Shown here piece after piece: positions 7,600 through 16,047 of a stretch of DNA of 42,691 nucleotides. The notes below the pieces were generated by a model, which worked only from the letters and a program-made list of their open reading frames with translations, was not told where the DNA came from and did no database searches. This DNA is from Lachnospiraceae bacterium UBA3273 (GTDB taxonomy: Bacteria > Bacillota > Clostridia > Lachnospirales > Lachnospiraceae), in the NCBI GenBank assembly GCA_002362385.1, contig DEUB01000003.1, forward strand, positions 1 to 42,691, given 5' to 3'. Position numbers and translations under genes: made by a program. The first letter of the stretch is position 1. The number at the start of each line of letters is the position of its first letter.

Positions 7600-9963
7600 A
7601 TGTTTTTCCGAATCTTAAAAAATGATTTAAAAAGAAAAAAGACGATGAATATCATTTTGTTTTTATTCATTGTACTGGCGGCCATGTTTGTGGCGGGCGG
7701 CGTCAACAACGTGGTTACCGTTATGAACGGCACTGATTATTATCTGGATAAGGCGGGGGTCGGGGATTTTGTTATCGTTACCAGCGGAGAGCATGCGGTA
7801 GGCGCCTTAGACCATATGCTGAAGGCCGAAGAAGCGATACAGGATTACCGCTTAGAGCAGGTAGTCTTTGGCTCACAGGATGATATTACAGGGGAAGACG
7901 GGAAGGAAAAGGAAAGTAAGAATGTTCTCGTGTATCAGTCCATAGAAAATTCGGCGATCACTTTTTTCGACATGGATAACGAACCCGTTACACGTATTGA
8001 GCCGGGTCATATTTACGCAACCGGCAGTTTTATGGAAATAAACAAATTAAAACCGGGAGATGTGATCTGCCTTGAACATAGCGGAGTGGAACTGAAGTTT
8101 ATTCTTGACGGAACGGTAAAGGATGCGCTGCTGGGGTCGGACTTTATGGGAAATACCCGGTTCATCATGAGCGAAGAGGATATGAATAAGCTCCTTGAGA
8201 ATCAAACCATTTATGAATCTTACAGGGGGGAGATCTGTTATATCGACACGAAAAATTTTGCGGCGGTTGCAAGCGCTGCCGCAAAATCCCCCAATGTGAT
8301 TTTTTCAGGAACCCGTTCCACTATCAAGACGGCATATATGATGGAGATGATCATTGCCTTTATCATGCTTGTATTGAGCGTTTGTCTGATCGTCGTATCC
8401 CTTGTAGTGTTGAAATTTTCCATTACGTTTACCATTACAAAGGAATTTCGGCAGATCGGCGTCATGAAAGCCATCGGCCTGTCAAACGGAAGGGTCAGAA
8501 GCCTCTATATCGTAAAATATTTTATGATGGCTCTTGCAGGGGCCGTCCTCGGTTTCTTTGGAAGCATTCCTTTTAGCAGAATGTTACTGGATTCCGTCAG
8601 CAAAAAAATGATGCTTGGAAATGACGGCGGGATCTTAGTGAACGTCTTTGGATCTTTTCTGGTGGTCTGTGTGATCGTTTTGTTCGCATATATCTGTACC
8701 GGAAAAGTGAAAAGATTTACTCCGGTGGACGCCATCCGCAGCGGGCAGACCGGGGAACGTTATAAAAATAAGACGATTCTGAGAATAGAAAAATTTCCTG
8801 GAGGAAATGCGCTTTTTATGGCGTTAAATGATGTGTTGAGCAGCCCCGGACGATTCCTTTCCGTTATCATCTCCTTCGGCTTCTGTACCTTATTTGTTCT
8901 GATGCTTGTGAATACTACGGCAACCTTAAACAGTCCGAATCTGTTAGATACCCTGGTAACGGAAAGTCATCTCTATGCCATCCTTGATCAGGGTCTTTTG
9001 GGGATAATGGAAGGAACAAGAGAGGATATGGAGGAGCGCCTGGATGAAATGGGGGAAGAACTTACCAGAAAAGGAATGCCAGCAAGGGTCTGTATCGAGC
9101 TGCTTTACAAATACCAGGTAACCTTTGACGGAAGGGATTATGTACTGAACTGCCAACAGGGACTCCATACGGATCATGACCAATATGTGTATCTGGAAGG
9201 GACCGCCCCGCAAAACAAATATGAGATCGCCGTCACGCCGCAGATATCGGAAATGACCGGCGCAGGGATTGGCGATACCGTTACAATACACTATGACGGA
9301 GAGGATATGGATTGTATGGTAACGGCATATTATCAGTCTATGAACAATATGGGAAATACGATCCGCCTATATGAGGATGCGCCTGCAGACATCAGCCACC
9401 TTGCAGCGGCCATGGATTATCAGATCGATTTTACGGATGATCCGTCGGAGGAAGAGGTGGAACTCCGCAAAGAGCGTGTCAGGGAATTGTTCGGTCTTCA
9501 AGAGGTTATGAACGCCACAGAATACTGCATTGAATGTATGGGGGTGGCGGATACCCTTGAAAGCGTACAGTTTTTGTTTCTTGCCATTACCATTGTAGTG
9601 GTCATACTGGTAACCGTTTTAATGGAGAAAAGCTTTATTGCGGATGAAAAAAGCCAGATCGCCATTTTGAAAGCCATGGGTTTTCAGGATACAGCCGTGG
9701 TCGGGTGGCATATTTATCGCCTGGGGCTGGCAGCTTTAGCGGCGACGGTATTAGCGGCAGCGGTTTCCATACCCATGACAAAGCTTTGCATTACGCCGAT
9801 CTTCGGAATCATGGGCGCTTTGGATGTGGACTATCGCATAGACCCCCTTCAGATCTTTCTGCTGTACCCCTGTATCATACTGGGGACCACCGTGATCGTT
9901 ACGTGGGCAACGGCTCTAAATACGAAGAGTATTGCCGCCGCGGATACGGCAAATATTGAATAA
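7600..9963 (+). CDS. ABC transporter permease with two FtsX domains
   Basis: A 787-residue membrane protein. The ATG at 7600 lies seven bases after AAAGGAG (7586-7592); the in-frame ATG at 7594 is too close to it. About eight transmembrane segments are visible: one near the N terminus (about 15-38), four between about 248 and 450, and three in the last 125 residues (about 668-780). This is the layout of two FtsX-like domains. Large extracellular regions (about 40-245 and 455-660) separate them, as in MacB/LolE-type mechanotransducers that act on peptides or lipoproteins rather than moving solutes across the membrane. It is followed by its ATPase. Antimicrobial-peptide sensing or resistance is plausible from context but not shown. 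Confidence 0.88.
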   Translation: MFFRILKNDLKRKKTMNIILFLFIVLAAMFVAGGVNNVVTVMNGTDYYLDKAGVGDFVIVTSGEHAVGALDHMLKAEEAIQDYRLEQVVFGSQDDITGEDGKEKESKNVLVYQSIENSAITFFDMDNEPVTRIEPGHIYATGSFMEINKLKPGDVICLEHSGVELKFILDGTVKDALLGSDFMGNTRFIMSEEDMNKLLENQTIYESYRGEICYIDTKNFAAVASAAAKSPNVIFSGTRSTIKTAYMMEMIIAFIMLVLSVCLIVVSLVVLKFSITFTITKEFRQIGVMKAIGLSNGRVRSLYIVKYFMMALAGAVLGFFGSIPFSRMLLDSVSKKMMLGNDGGILVNVFGSFLVVCVIVLFAYICTGKVKRFTPVDAIRSGQTGERYKNKTILRIEKFPGGNALFMALNDVLSSPGRFLSVIISFGFCTLFVLMLVNTTATLNSPNLLDTLVTESHLYAILDQGLLGIMEGTREDMEERLDEMGEELTRKGMPARVCIELLYKYQVTFDGRDYVLNCQQGLHTDHDQYVYLEGTAPQNKYEIAVTPQISEMTGAGIGDTVTIHYDGEDMDCMVTAYYQSMNNMGNTIRLYEDAPADISHLAAAMDYQIDFTDDPSEEEVELRKERVRELFGLQEVMNATEYCIECMGVADTLESVQFLFLAITIVVVILVTVLMEKSFIADEKSQIAILKAMGFQDTAVVGWHIYRLGLAALAATVLAAAVSIPMTKLCITPIFGIMGALDVDYRIDPLQIFLLYPCIILGTTVIVTWATALNTKSIAAADTANIE

Positions 9964-10140
9964 AGACGGGGAGGATCAGAAAAGGCAGTTAAAGGATGGA
10001 GAGGATAAGGAATGGCAGTGAAGGATGGAGAGAACAAGAAAGTGACGCCGAAAGATGGAGAGAACAAGAAAGTGACAGCGAAAGACAGAGAGAACAAGAA
10101 AATGACAGTGAAGGATGGAGAGGATAAAAAAATGACAGTT
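9961..10140 (+). repeat. six 30-bp tandem repeats containing translation start sites
   Basis: Units run 9961-9990, 9991-10020, 10021-10050, 10051-10080, 10081-10110 and 10111-10140. The first is degenerate and includes the permease stop codon. From the second unit on, each has a GGAGAG-like ribosome site near unit positions 7-13 and a start codon at positions 22-24 (ATG, GTG, GTG, ATG, ATG). Thirty is divisible by three, so all starts are in one frame and the repeats are also translated if an early start is used. Confidence 0.9.
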
Positions 10141-10893
10141 TTGGAAGTAAAAGATCTATGCAAGACTTATGTGGTAAATAAGAGACAGAACAATGTATTG
10201 AGAAACGTGAGCTTTTCTGTGGATGAGGGGGAAATGGTAGCGGTCATGGGTCCCTCCGGTTCCGGCAAATCCACCCTTTTATATGCGGTGTCGGGAATGG
10301 ACGGCGCCACAGGCGGAAACGTATTGTTTGACGGAAAGGACCTTATGGGATTGAGCGCTAAAGAGCTGGCACGGTTACGCCTGAATGAAATGGGGTTTAT
10401 CTTCCAGCAGATGTATATGATGAATAACCTGACCATTCTTGATAATATCGTGCTGCCTGCGATGGAGAGTAAAAAGACTTCCGAAAGCAGGAAGGAGAAG
10501 ATCATGCGCGGAGAAGATCTGATGCGCAAGCTTGATATTATCCAGGTGGCGGACAATGATATCAATGAAGTGTCCGGCGGCCAGCTGCAGAGGGCCTGTA
10601 TCTGCAGGAGCATGATCAACAGGCCCAGGGTTTTGTTTGCCGATGAGCCTACAGGTTCATTGAACAGGAACGCATCCGACGAAGTAATGGATGAACTGGT
10701 AAAATTAAATAAGGAAGGAACTACCGTTATGATGGTAACCCACGACGCCAGAGTGGCGGCCAGATGCTCCAGGGTGCTTTATCTTGTGGACGGGAATATC
10801 AAGGGCGAGTACAAAAGCCCCGCAGGCGGCGACGTAAAGGAAAAGGACAGGGAAAGAATGTTAAACAATTGGCTGATGGAGCTTGGGTGGTAA
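10012..10893 (+). CDS. ABC transporter ATP-binding protein (MacB/LolD type)
   Basis: The longest form has 293 residues; the form from ATG 10132 has 253 residues and begins MTVLEVKDLCKTYV, the family's usual N terminus. The extra 40 residues are four copies of a Lys/Glu/Asp-rich decapeptide encoded by the 30-bp repeats. In the long form, Walker A GPSGSGKST is at 80-88, and the signature VSGGQLQRA, Walker B VLFADEPTGSLN and the H-loop MVTHDA follow in order. It should energise the upstream permease. The start is uncertain, since 10012 and 10132 have equally good ribosome sites and the starts between them could also work. It is convergent with the next gene, with only 16 bases between stops. Confidence 0.9.
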   Translation: MAVKDGENKKVTPKDGENKKVTAKDRENKKMTVKDGEDKKMTVLEVKDLCKTYVVNKRQNNVLRNVSFSVDEGEMVAVMGPSGSGKSTLLYAVSGMDGATGGNVLFDGKDLMGLSAKELARLRLNEMGFIFQQMYMMNNLTILDNIVLPAMESKKTSESRKEKIMRGEDLMRKLDIIQVADNDINEVSGGQLQRACICRSMINRPRVLFADEPTGSLNRNASDEVMDELVKLNKEGTTVMMVTHDARVAARCSRVLYLVDGNIKGEYKSPAGGDVKEKDRERMLNNWLMELGW

Positions 10894-10909
10894 ACAGAAA
10901 CGCCCCGCC

Positions 10910-11809
10910 TTACCGCGTCAGATTCCGATTTCTGTATTCCCGCGGCGTGCAGTTATAGAAACGTTTAAAGGTTTTCGCAAAATTGCTCGGGCTGTCAAAG
11001 CCGCAGAAGACGGCTGTTTCGGAAATGCTGTCTGCGGGATTTTTCAACAGCATTTCCGCTCCCTGCATGATCCGGTACTTTAACAGATATTGGATGGGAG
11101 AAAGCTGGATCGTTTTTTGAAAACAGCGCAGACATTCCCTTTCACTGATTCCGGCTGAACTTGAGATATCTGACAAAAATATGTCCTCTGCAAAGTTTTT
11201 GTGTATATATGCAAGCATTTTCCTGATGCGCAGATCGTCCTGATTTAACGGAATATTGCGGGTATCAGCCTGCAGGTCAAATTCTTTGTACAAAAAAAGG
11301 CAGATGCGGGACAGATTTTCCCGTACGATAAATTCAAACCCGTAATGATCCCGGGCAAGAGCTTCAAAGGCCCGGTTAAACCAACAAGGGACGTTCTCAT
11401 TATTTCCCGCCTTTATGCAATAGCCGGAAAAAGAGCTGCAGGACAAAAGCGGCTGAATATACTTTTTTGCAAAAACCAAATCATCATTTCCAAAAATCAG
11501 CAAGGGACTGAAGACAAGAAAGCGCAGCCTGCATTCCGGGGCTGCAGTACAGTCGTGAAGAATATTTGAATTGATGATGAAACAGTCTCCTTTTTCCAGA
11601 AAAAAAGATTTTGACGGTATTTTTATTTTCATTTTTCCGCTTTCCACATATACCATTTCCATTTCCTCATGCCAGTGCCACGGGATGACGTCTTCCGGCC
11701 GGTCCCTGTGGGAAGACAAATATCCGGCACAGGGAAAGTCCGGACTACCGTGAGGCTGAAGCTCTTTCGACACCCGGTTTAAGTTTAATCCGCATTCTTG
11801 TAATGCCAT
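10910..11809 (-). CDS. AraC-family transcriptional regulator with cupin sensor domain
   Basis: A 299-residue regulator on the minus strand, starting at an ATG with AAAGGAGG (11817-11824) upstream. The N-terminal part contains a cupin-like pattern (IPWHWHEEMEMVYVESG, then FFLEKGDCFIINSNILH), normally a small-ligand sensing barrel. The last 100 residues carry two helix-turn-helix motifs, ending FCGFDSPSNFAKTFKRFYNCTPREYR, the AraC signature. Its ligand and target are unknown. It is divergent from the 79-residue gene at 11995 and convergent with the ABC ATPase. Confidence 0.92.
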   Translation of the reverse strand: MALQECGLNLNRVSKELQPHGSPDFPCAGYLSSHRDRPEDVIPWHWHEEMEMVYVESGKMKIKIPSKSFFLEKGDCFIINSNILHDCTAAPECRLRFLVFSPLLIFGNDDLVFAKKYIQPLLSCSSFSGYCIKAGNNENVPCWFNRAFEALARDHYGFEFIVRENLSRICLFLYKEFDLQADTRNIPLNQDDLRIRKMLAYIHKNFAEDIFLSDISSSAGISERECLRCFQKTIQLSPIQYLLKYRIMQGAEMLLKNPADSISETAVFCGFDSPSNFAKTFKRFYNCTPREYRNRNLTR

Positions 11810-11842
11810 AGATTTCCTCCTTTGATTTGGCGGTTTTTTTAT

Positions 11843-11871
11843 ATTATACGGCTATAAATGTATTGTATCAA
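11843..11871 (-). promoter_or_regulatory. sigma-A promoter of the AraC-type regulator
   Basis: On the minus strand TTGATA (11866-11871) and TATAAT (11843-11848) are exactly 17 bases apart, about 35 bases before the regulator's start codon. This is a near-consensus vegetative promoter. Confidence 0.8.
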
Positions 11872-11994
11872 GCGTTATTTGACGGTATTCTTTTAATAAA
11901 GAAAGGCGTGGCCTGAACTGCCGGCAATAAGGCCCTTGCAGCACTATAGAAATGTAATTAGGAAAACTGTTAAAAATAAAAAGGAGGAATCATT

Positions 11995-12234
11995 ATGACA
12001 TTTAAAATTTATTTAAAACCCGATATTGAAAGACTCAGTCGTTTGGTGGAAGAAAGCCGCGGAAACGTATTGCTTCGCTTGGCCGACAAGTCGCTGCGCA
12101 ATCTTAAAAATAATGAATCGGCGGCAGCATTATTACAACGGGAAGCGGATAACTGCAACGGCGTAGAGCTAAAGCTTTCGGACATAGAAGATTATCCCAG
12201 GTTTGTCAGCTTTATGATGGGAGGCTGCGTATAA
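11995..12234 (+). CDS. small hypothetical protein (79 aa)
   Basis: A soluble 79-residue protein with an excellent ribosome site (AAAAAGGAGG just upstream). It has no signal peptide or membrane segment. The sequence is largely helical in character (RLSRLVEESRGNVLLRLAD, then NNESAAALLQREAD) with an acidic tail (LSDIEDYPRFVSF). I do not recognise a family. It lies divergent from the AraC-type gene, whose product could control it. Confidence 0.6.
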   Translation: MTFKIYLKPDIERLSRLVEESRGNVLLRLADKSLRNLKNNESAAALLQREADNCNGVELKLSDIEDYPRFVSFMMGGCV

Positions 12235-12324
12235 AAATTCCGTGTCTCTTCCCTGATCCTTCAAAAACATGTTATACTTTGACATATAGTACTGACGCAT
12301 GGTTAAAAAAGGGAGGAGACCGCT

Positions 12325-12942
12325 ATGGATATATTCGTTAATTTCAGCATCTTTATATTGATCCTGCTGGTGCCTCTTGTATTCTTTTCCTTGCTTACAA
12401 AGAGAGTTCCTAAACTGAAGATTCGGGATGCGTCGCCGTACCTTTACGAAATAGAACGGATAAGGGACTGCGCGAATGTCAGCGCCGTTGACGGAAAGGA
12501 TATGGAAAACATAAAAAGAAGTATCTCTCACAGCATAGGGATCCTTACGTGCACCGTATTGATAAATATTCTCGCCGTTTCCGGGCTTGCCGGCATTGTC
12601 AGGACAGAAGAGATCCCGGCAGCAGGTATTGCGGTTTATCTGGCGGTTTTGGGATTTTTCAGCGCAATCTGCCTGTATAAAGGAATCACGGACAGAACAG
12701 TGTTTCATGATACGGATGATTTCAATAAAAGAAAAGGCGTCCTGTTAAGATCAAAGGCAGTTTATTACAGACACAGAAAGCCCATAACCTATGAGGTGCT
12801 GATCGGCACTTATGATGATGATAGGAAGCCTGTGGTCTTTGCGGAGAAAATACCCGATTTCATTTTCTGGGCCATTGAAAAAAATGATAAATGGTCCGTG
12901 GTCATGTACAAGGGCAGACCGGCGGCCATAATAAAAGGATAG
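12325..12942 (+). CDS. membrane protein of unknown function (205 aa)
   Basis: GGGAGGAG precedes the ATG. Hydrophobic segments lie at about 4-24, 70-92 and 97-118, giving three likely membrane passes. They are followed by a cytoplasmic or external domain of about 85 residues rich in basic and aromatic residues (KAVYYRHRKPITYEVLIG). No family or catalytic motif is recognised. The next gene starts 58 bases later on the same strand, so the two may be cotranscribed. Confidence 0.65.
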   Translation: MDIFVNFSIFILILLVPLVFFSLLTKRVPKLKIRDASPYLYEIERIRDCANVSAVDGKDMENIKRSISHSIGILTCTVLINILAVSGLAGIVRTEEIPAAGIAVYLAVLGFFSAICLYKGITDRTVFHDTDDFNKRKGVLLRSKAVYYRHRKPITYEVLIGTYDDDRKPVVFAEKIPDFIFWAIEKNDKWSVVMYKGRPAAIIKG

Positions 12943-13000
12943 GTCTTTCGGGCGGAAACGGGATGGAAACATATAAAAACAGCGAAGAAGGGAAAAATAT

Positions 13001-13450
13001 ATGGAAGGCGGAAAAACAAAAACCTACAGATTTTACGGCTGGGAGCATGCGGACGCTTTAGCTGTAACGGACACGTACAAAGGAATAAAAACCCCGAGGG
13101 ACCTGTATGACGCCCTTTCACAGATCTGGTGTGCAGATACATGCGCGCCCAGAATGCGCCATGACTGGTCGCCGGAAAACAAGACCCTCGGGCAATGTTC
13201 CATTACGGCATTTCTGGCGCAGGACATATTTGGCGGCAAGGTGTACGGGATCTTAAGGCCCGGCGGGAATTACCACTGCTACAATGTGGTCGGAGACTGT
13301 TGCTTTGATTTGACCAGCGAGCAGTTTTCAGATGAAGTCCTGGTATATGAGGATAATCCCGAACAGTTTCGGGAGGTTCATTTTGCAAAAGAGGAGAAAC
13401 GTTTAAGGTACGAGTATTTAAAGAAGGAACTTGCGCGGAAAATGAAATAA
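13001..13450 (+). CDS. YunG-like protein
   Basis: A 149-residue soluble protein. The core pattern LGQCSITAFLAQDIFGGKV, then GGNYHCYNVVGD and CFDLTSEQF, matches the YunG-like family as I know it: a conserved Cys followed by a His and an Asp, an arrangement reminiscent of a papain-like triad. Biochemical activity in that family is not established to my knowledge. GAAGGG lies eight bases before the ATG. It sits just before the late flagellar operon, but a separate sigma-28 promoter lies between, so a link to motility is not implied. Confidence 0.65.
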   Translation: MEGGKTKTYRFYGWEHADALAVTDTYKGIKTPRDLYDALSQIWCADTCAPRMRHDWSPENKTLGQCSITAFLAQDIFGGKVYGILRPGGNYHCYNVVGDCCFDLTSEQFSDEVLVYEDNPEQFREVHFAKEEKRLRYEYLKKELARKMK

Positions 13451-13463
13451 TTCCTTTCTCTGC

Positions 13464-13490
13464 TAAAGAATTTGTAAAAACTGCCGATAC
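13464..13490 (+). promoter_or_regulatory. sigma-28 (SigD/FliA-type) promoter of the flgM operon
   Basis: TAAAGAAT (13464-13471), 11 bases, then GCCGATAC (13483-13490) matches the flagellar sigma consensus TAAA-N15-GCCGATAA at all but the last position. It lies 43 bases before flgM, so expression of this operon should depend on sigma-28 and be dampened by FlgM. Confidence 0.88.
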
Positions 13491-13533
13491 TAATAATAAG
13501 ACATAGCACGATCCATGGAAGGAGGAGAGTCTT

Positions 13534-13818
13534 ATGCGTATTGGAGCATACACACAGATACAGCAGGTTTACAACACCACTAAGCCGGCAAAAGTATCTA
13601 AAACACAGAAGAAAGGATTCTCGGATGCGTTATCTATTTCGGGCGCCGGAAAAGATATGCAGACTGCAAAGGCTGCTTTATCGGAGACCCCGGATATCAG
13701 GACAGAGATTGTAAATGATATTAAAGCACAGATAGATGCAGGAACTTACGGAGTAAGCGGGGACAGCTTCGCCGATAAGCTTTTAGAGAAATTCAATCAG
13801 GGCAGTCTGGCTCTGTAG
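13534..13818 (+). CDS. flgM: anti-sigma-28 factor FlgM
   Basis: A 94-residue protein of family-typical size. The C-terminal half (RTEIVNDIKAQIDAGTYGV, then FADKLLEKF) is the conserved sigma-28-binding region; the N-terminal half is Lys/Ala/Ser-rich and expected to be disordered. FlgM holds sigma-28 inactive until the hook is finished and FlgM is exported. AAGGAGGAG lies before the ATG. It heads a late flagellar operon under a sigma-28 promoter, which would make a negative feedback loop. Confidence 0.93.
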   Translation: MRIGAYTQIQQVYNTTKPAKVSKTQKKGFSDALSISGAGKDMQTAKAALSETPDIRTEIVNDIKAQIDAGTYGVSGDSFADKLLEKFNQGSLAL

Positions 13819-13835
13819 GAAATGAGGTAATTCCA

Positions 13836-14354
13836 ATGGCTAGTTTAATGGAGAATCTGATCAGTCTTCTGGAGCAGGAAAATGGTGAATATGAAAAGCT
13901 GTTGGAATTATCCATGCAGAAAACCCCGGTCATTATCGAAGGGGATATTTCAAAACTGGAAAAAATCACGGATGAGGAACAAATTATTGTAGGCAAGGTA
14001 AACCGTCTTGATAAAGAACGGGAACAGGTAATGCAGGATATTGCCACAGTATTGAACAAGGATGTTCAAACGCTGAAGCTTGGTAAGTTAACAGCGCTTC
14101 TGTCGGGAAGACCGGCCGAACAGCAGAAGTTGTCAGAGATTCATGCCAAATTGAAGGTTACCATGAACCAGATGGTGCGGGTAAACAACCAGAACCGGGA
14201 ACTGATCCAGAGTTCCCTGGAAATGGTACAGTACAACATGAATGTATTGAAAAGCATGAAGGCAGCTCCTGAAACCGCTAATTATACGCGGGAGGCATTC
14301 AATTCAGGAAGCACGATGGGATATGAACAAAAAGGATTTGATGCCAAACAGTAG
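13836..14354 (+). CDS. flgN: FlgN-type export chaperone for hook-associated proteins
   Basis: A 172-residue, largely helical protein with long heptad-like stretches (LISLLEQENGEYEKLLEL, LNKDVQTLKLGKLTALLSG, VRVNNQNRELIQSSLEMV). The spacing and LxxLL-like patterns are those of the FlgN family. FlgN binds FlgK and FlgL and brings them to the flagellar export gate; both follow immediately. GAGGT precedes the ATG, and the gap after flgM is 17 bases. Confidence 0.9.
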   Translation: MASLMENLISLLEQENGEYEKLLELSMQKTPVIIEGDISKLEKITDEEQIIVGKVNRLDKEREQVMQDIATVLNKDVQTLKLGKLTALLSGRPAEQQKLSEIHAKLKVTMNQMVRVNNQNRELIQSSLEMVQYNMNVLKSMKAAPETANYTREAFNSGSTMGYEQKGFDAKQ

Positions 14355-14375
14355 CTGGTAAAGAGGTGATATCTA

Positions 14376-16031
14376 ATGGGATTATTTGGAAGTTTATATG
14401 TCGGTGCATCCGGATTACAAACAAGTCAAAATGCGCTTAATACTGTAGCACACAACCTGTCCAATGTAGACACACAGGGGTATACGAGGCAGCAGGTTGC
14501 ACAGGCTGACAGGAGTTACACCACCATATCTAAAGACGCAAATATCAAATCCTATAAACAAACAGGACTGGGTGTTTATTACGCCAGGGTAAGACAGGTA
14601 AGGGACTATTTTCTGGATCAGACATACAGAAGAGAGGCCGGACGTATGTCTTTTTACCAGGTTTCCTATTCCACCTTTACCCAGGTCGAGGATCTGCTGG
14701 GAGAATTTACCGGAAAGTCCTTCAGCGATTCTTTGGGGAATTTAAAAGAAGCTGTGGATGAACTGGCAAAAGAGCCTGCAAGTACTGTAAGGCAGGGACT
14801 TTTAGTACAGCGTGCGTCCCAGTTTTTGCAGCGTGCCAAAACCGTTTATAAGGATTTAAGCGATTTGCAGGACAATCTTAATGTCGAAGTGAGAAAAGGG
14901 ATTGACCGGGTCAATACGATTTCGAGCAGGATCTATCAACTGAATAAGCAGATCTGCAGCATAGAGCTGGCGGGTTATGAGCATGCAAACGATTTAAGGG
15001 ATGAAAGGAATGCACTCCTGGATGAACTGGGAGGGCTTATCAATATAGAATATAAAGAGGATTATGACGGCGCCATTATCGTAAAGGCTGAGGGACATCA
15101 GCTGATTTCGAGAAGCGCGGTTTATGAGCTGGCGGTTACTGCCGATCCCGACAGCGGTTTTTATACGCCGTACTGGAAGGCGGACGCTAAGACCATCACA
15201 CTTGACAACGGAACGGAGGTTCCGGATTTAAGTAACAGCCGTGTCTATGATCTTACCCAGGTCATGTCCACGGAAAAGAATACGGATATCGGGTCTATCA
15301 AGGCAAAGCTTCTTGCCAGAGGGGATCACAGGGCGAATTATACGGATCTGGAAACAGACGGGGAAACTTATAATACCAATATTGCACAGTCCATCATTAT
15401 GAATGTTCAGGCGGAATTCGACAAGCTGGTACATATCGTTGCCACAAAAATGAACGAAGTGCTCGCTTCGGCTGCAGATGCGGATAACGGTTATCTTGTA
15501 GACAAAGACGGAAATCCCATGCAGCTGTTCCAAAAGATCACGACTCCGGGATATGATGAAAACGGCGACTACATACCGGAAGATCCTTCGCCGGGCCAGG
15601 CCAGCACATTATATACTACGGCAAATATGATCATCAATCCCGACCTGGTAAAAAGTCCCTCTCTCCTTAAATTCATAAACGGGGACAAAAAAGAGGATTT
15701 TGAGACGGCAAAGCTTTTACAGGATGTTTTCTCCGACGAAGCATATGTTTTAAATCCCAATAACACCAACCGGTGCAATGTAGTGGATTTTTATTCCAAT
15801 ATCGTGGATCAGATCGCTATCGGCGGTTCTGTATTTAAGAGCTACTACGATAATCAGACCACAACGGTAGACAGTACCGAATATAAGAGACAGCAGGTGG
15901 TGGGAGTGTCTGATGACGAGGAACTTGGCAATATGATCAAATTCCAGAATGCCTATAACGCTTCCAGCCGCTACATTAATGTCATTGATGAAATGATCGA
16001 ACATATCATAAATACACTGGGAGCATCATAA
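14376..16031 (+). CDS. flgK: flagellar hook-associated protein 1, first copy
   Basis: A 551-residue HAP1. Residues 1-45 carry the rod/hook family signature (LYVGASGLQTSQNALNTVAH, then NLSNVDTQGYTRQQV), and the C terminus has the matching helix (EELGNMIKFQNAYNASSRY). The variable middle (about 230-480) forms the exposed domains. FlgK forms the hook-filament junction outside the cell. A second, longer flgK follows 16 bases later, so the junction may be a mixed or alternative one. AGAGGTG precedes the ATG. Confidence 0.93.
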   Translation: MGLFGSLYVGASGLQTSQNALNTVAHNLSNVDTQGYTRQQVAQADRSYTTISKDANIKSYKQTGLGVYYARVRQVRDYFLDQTYRREAGRMSFYQVSYSTFTQVEDLLGEFTGKSFSDSLGNLKEAVDELAKEPASTVRQGLLVQRASQFLQRAKTVYKDLSDLQDNLNVEVRKGIDRVNTISSRIYQLNKQICSIELAGYEHANDLRDERNALLDELGGLINIEYKEDYDGAIIVKAEGHQLISRSAVYELAVTADPDSGFYTPYWKADAKTITLDNGTEVPDLSNSRVYDLTQVMSTEKNTDIGSIKAKLLARGDHRANYTDLETDGETYNTNIAQSIIMNVQAEFDKLVHIVATKMNEVLASAADADNGYLVDKDGNPMQLFQKITTPGYDENGDYIPEDPSPGQASTLYTTANMIINPDLVKSPSLLKFINGDKKEDFETAKLLQDVFSDEAYVLNPNNTNRCNVVDFYSNIVDQIAIGGSVFKSYYDNQTTTVDSTEYKRQQVVGVSDDEELGNMIKFQNAYNASSRYINVIDEMIEHIINTLGAS

Positions 16032-16047
16032 GGAAGGAAGTGGAGAA

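Noticed and set aside
6152..10893. Bce-type bacitracin sensing and detoxification system
   Set aside because: The kinase has a clear extracellular loop and the permease has two FtsX domains with about eight membrane segments, unlike BceS and BceB. Only the general class is supported.
12169..12708. Minus-strand ORF of 179 codons
   Set aside because: It overlaps the ends of two plus-strand genes with good ribosome sites and has low-complexity, protein-unlike sequence.
13451..13533. Cyclic di-GMP riboswitch before the flagellar genes
   Set aside because: The space holds only the sigma-28 promoter and a short leader; no riboswitch-like conserved core was seen.
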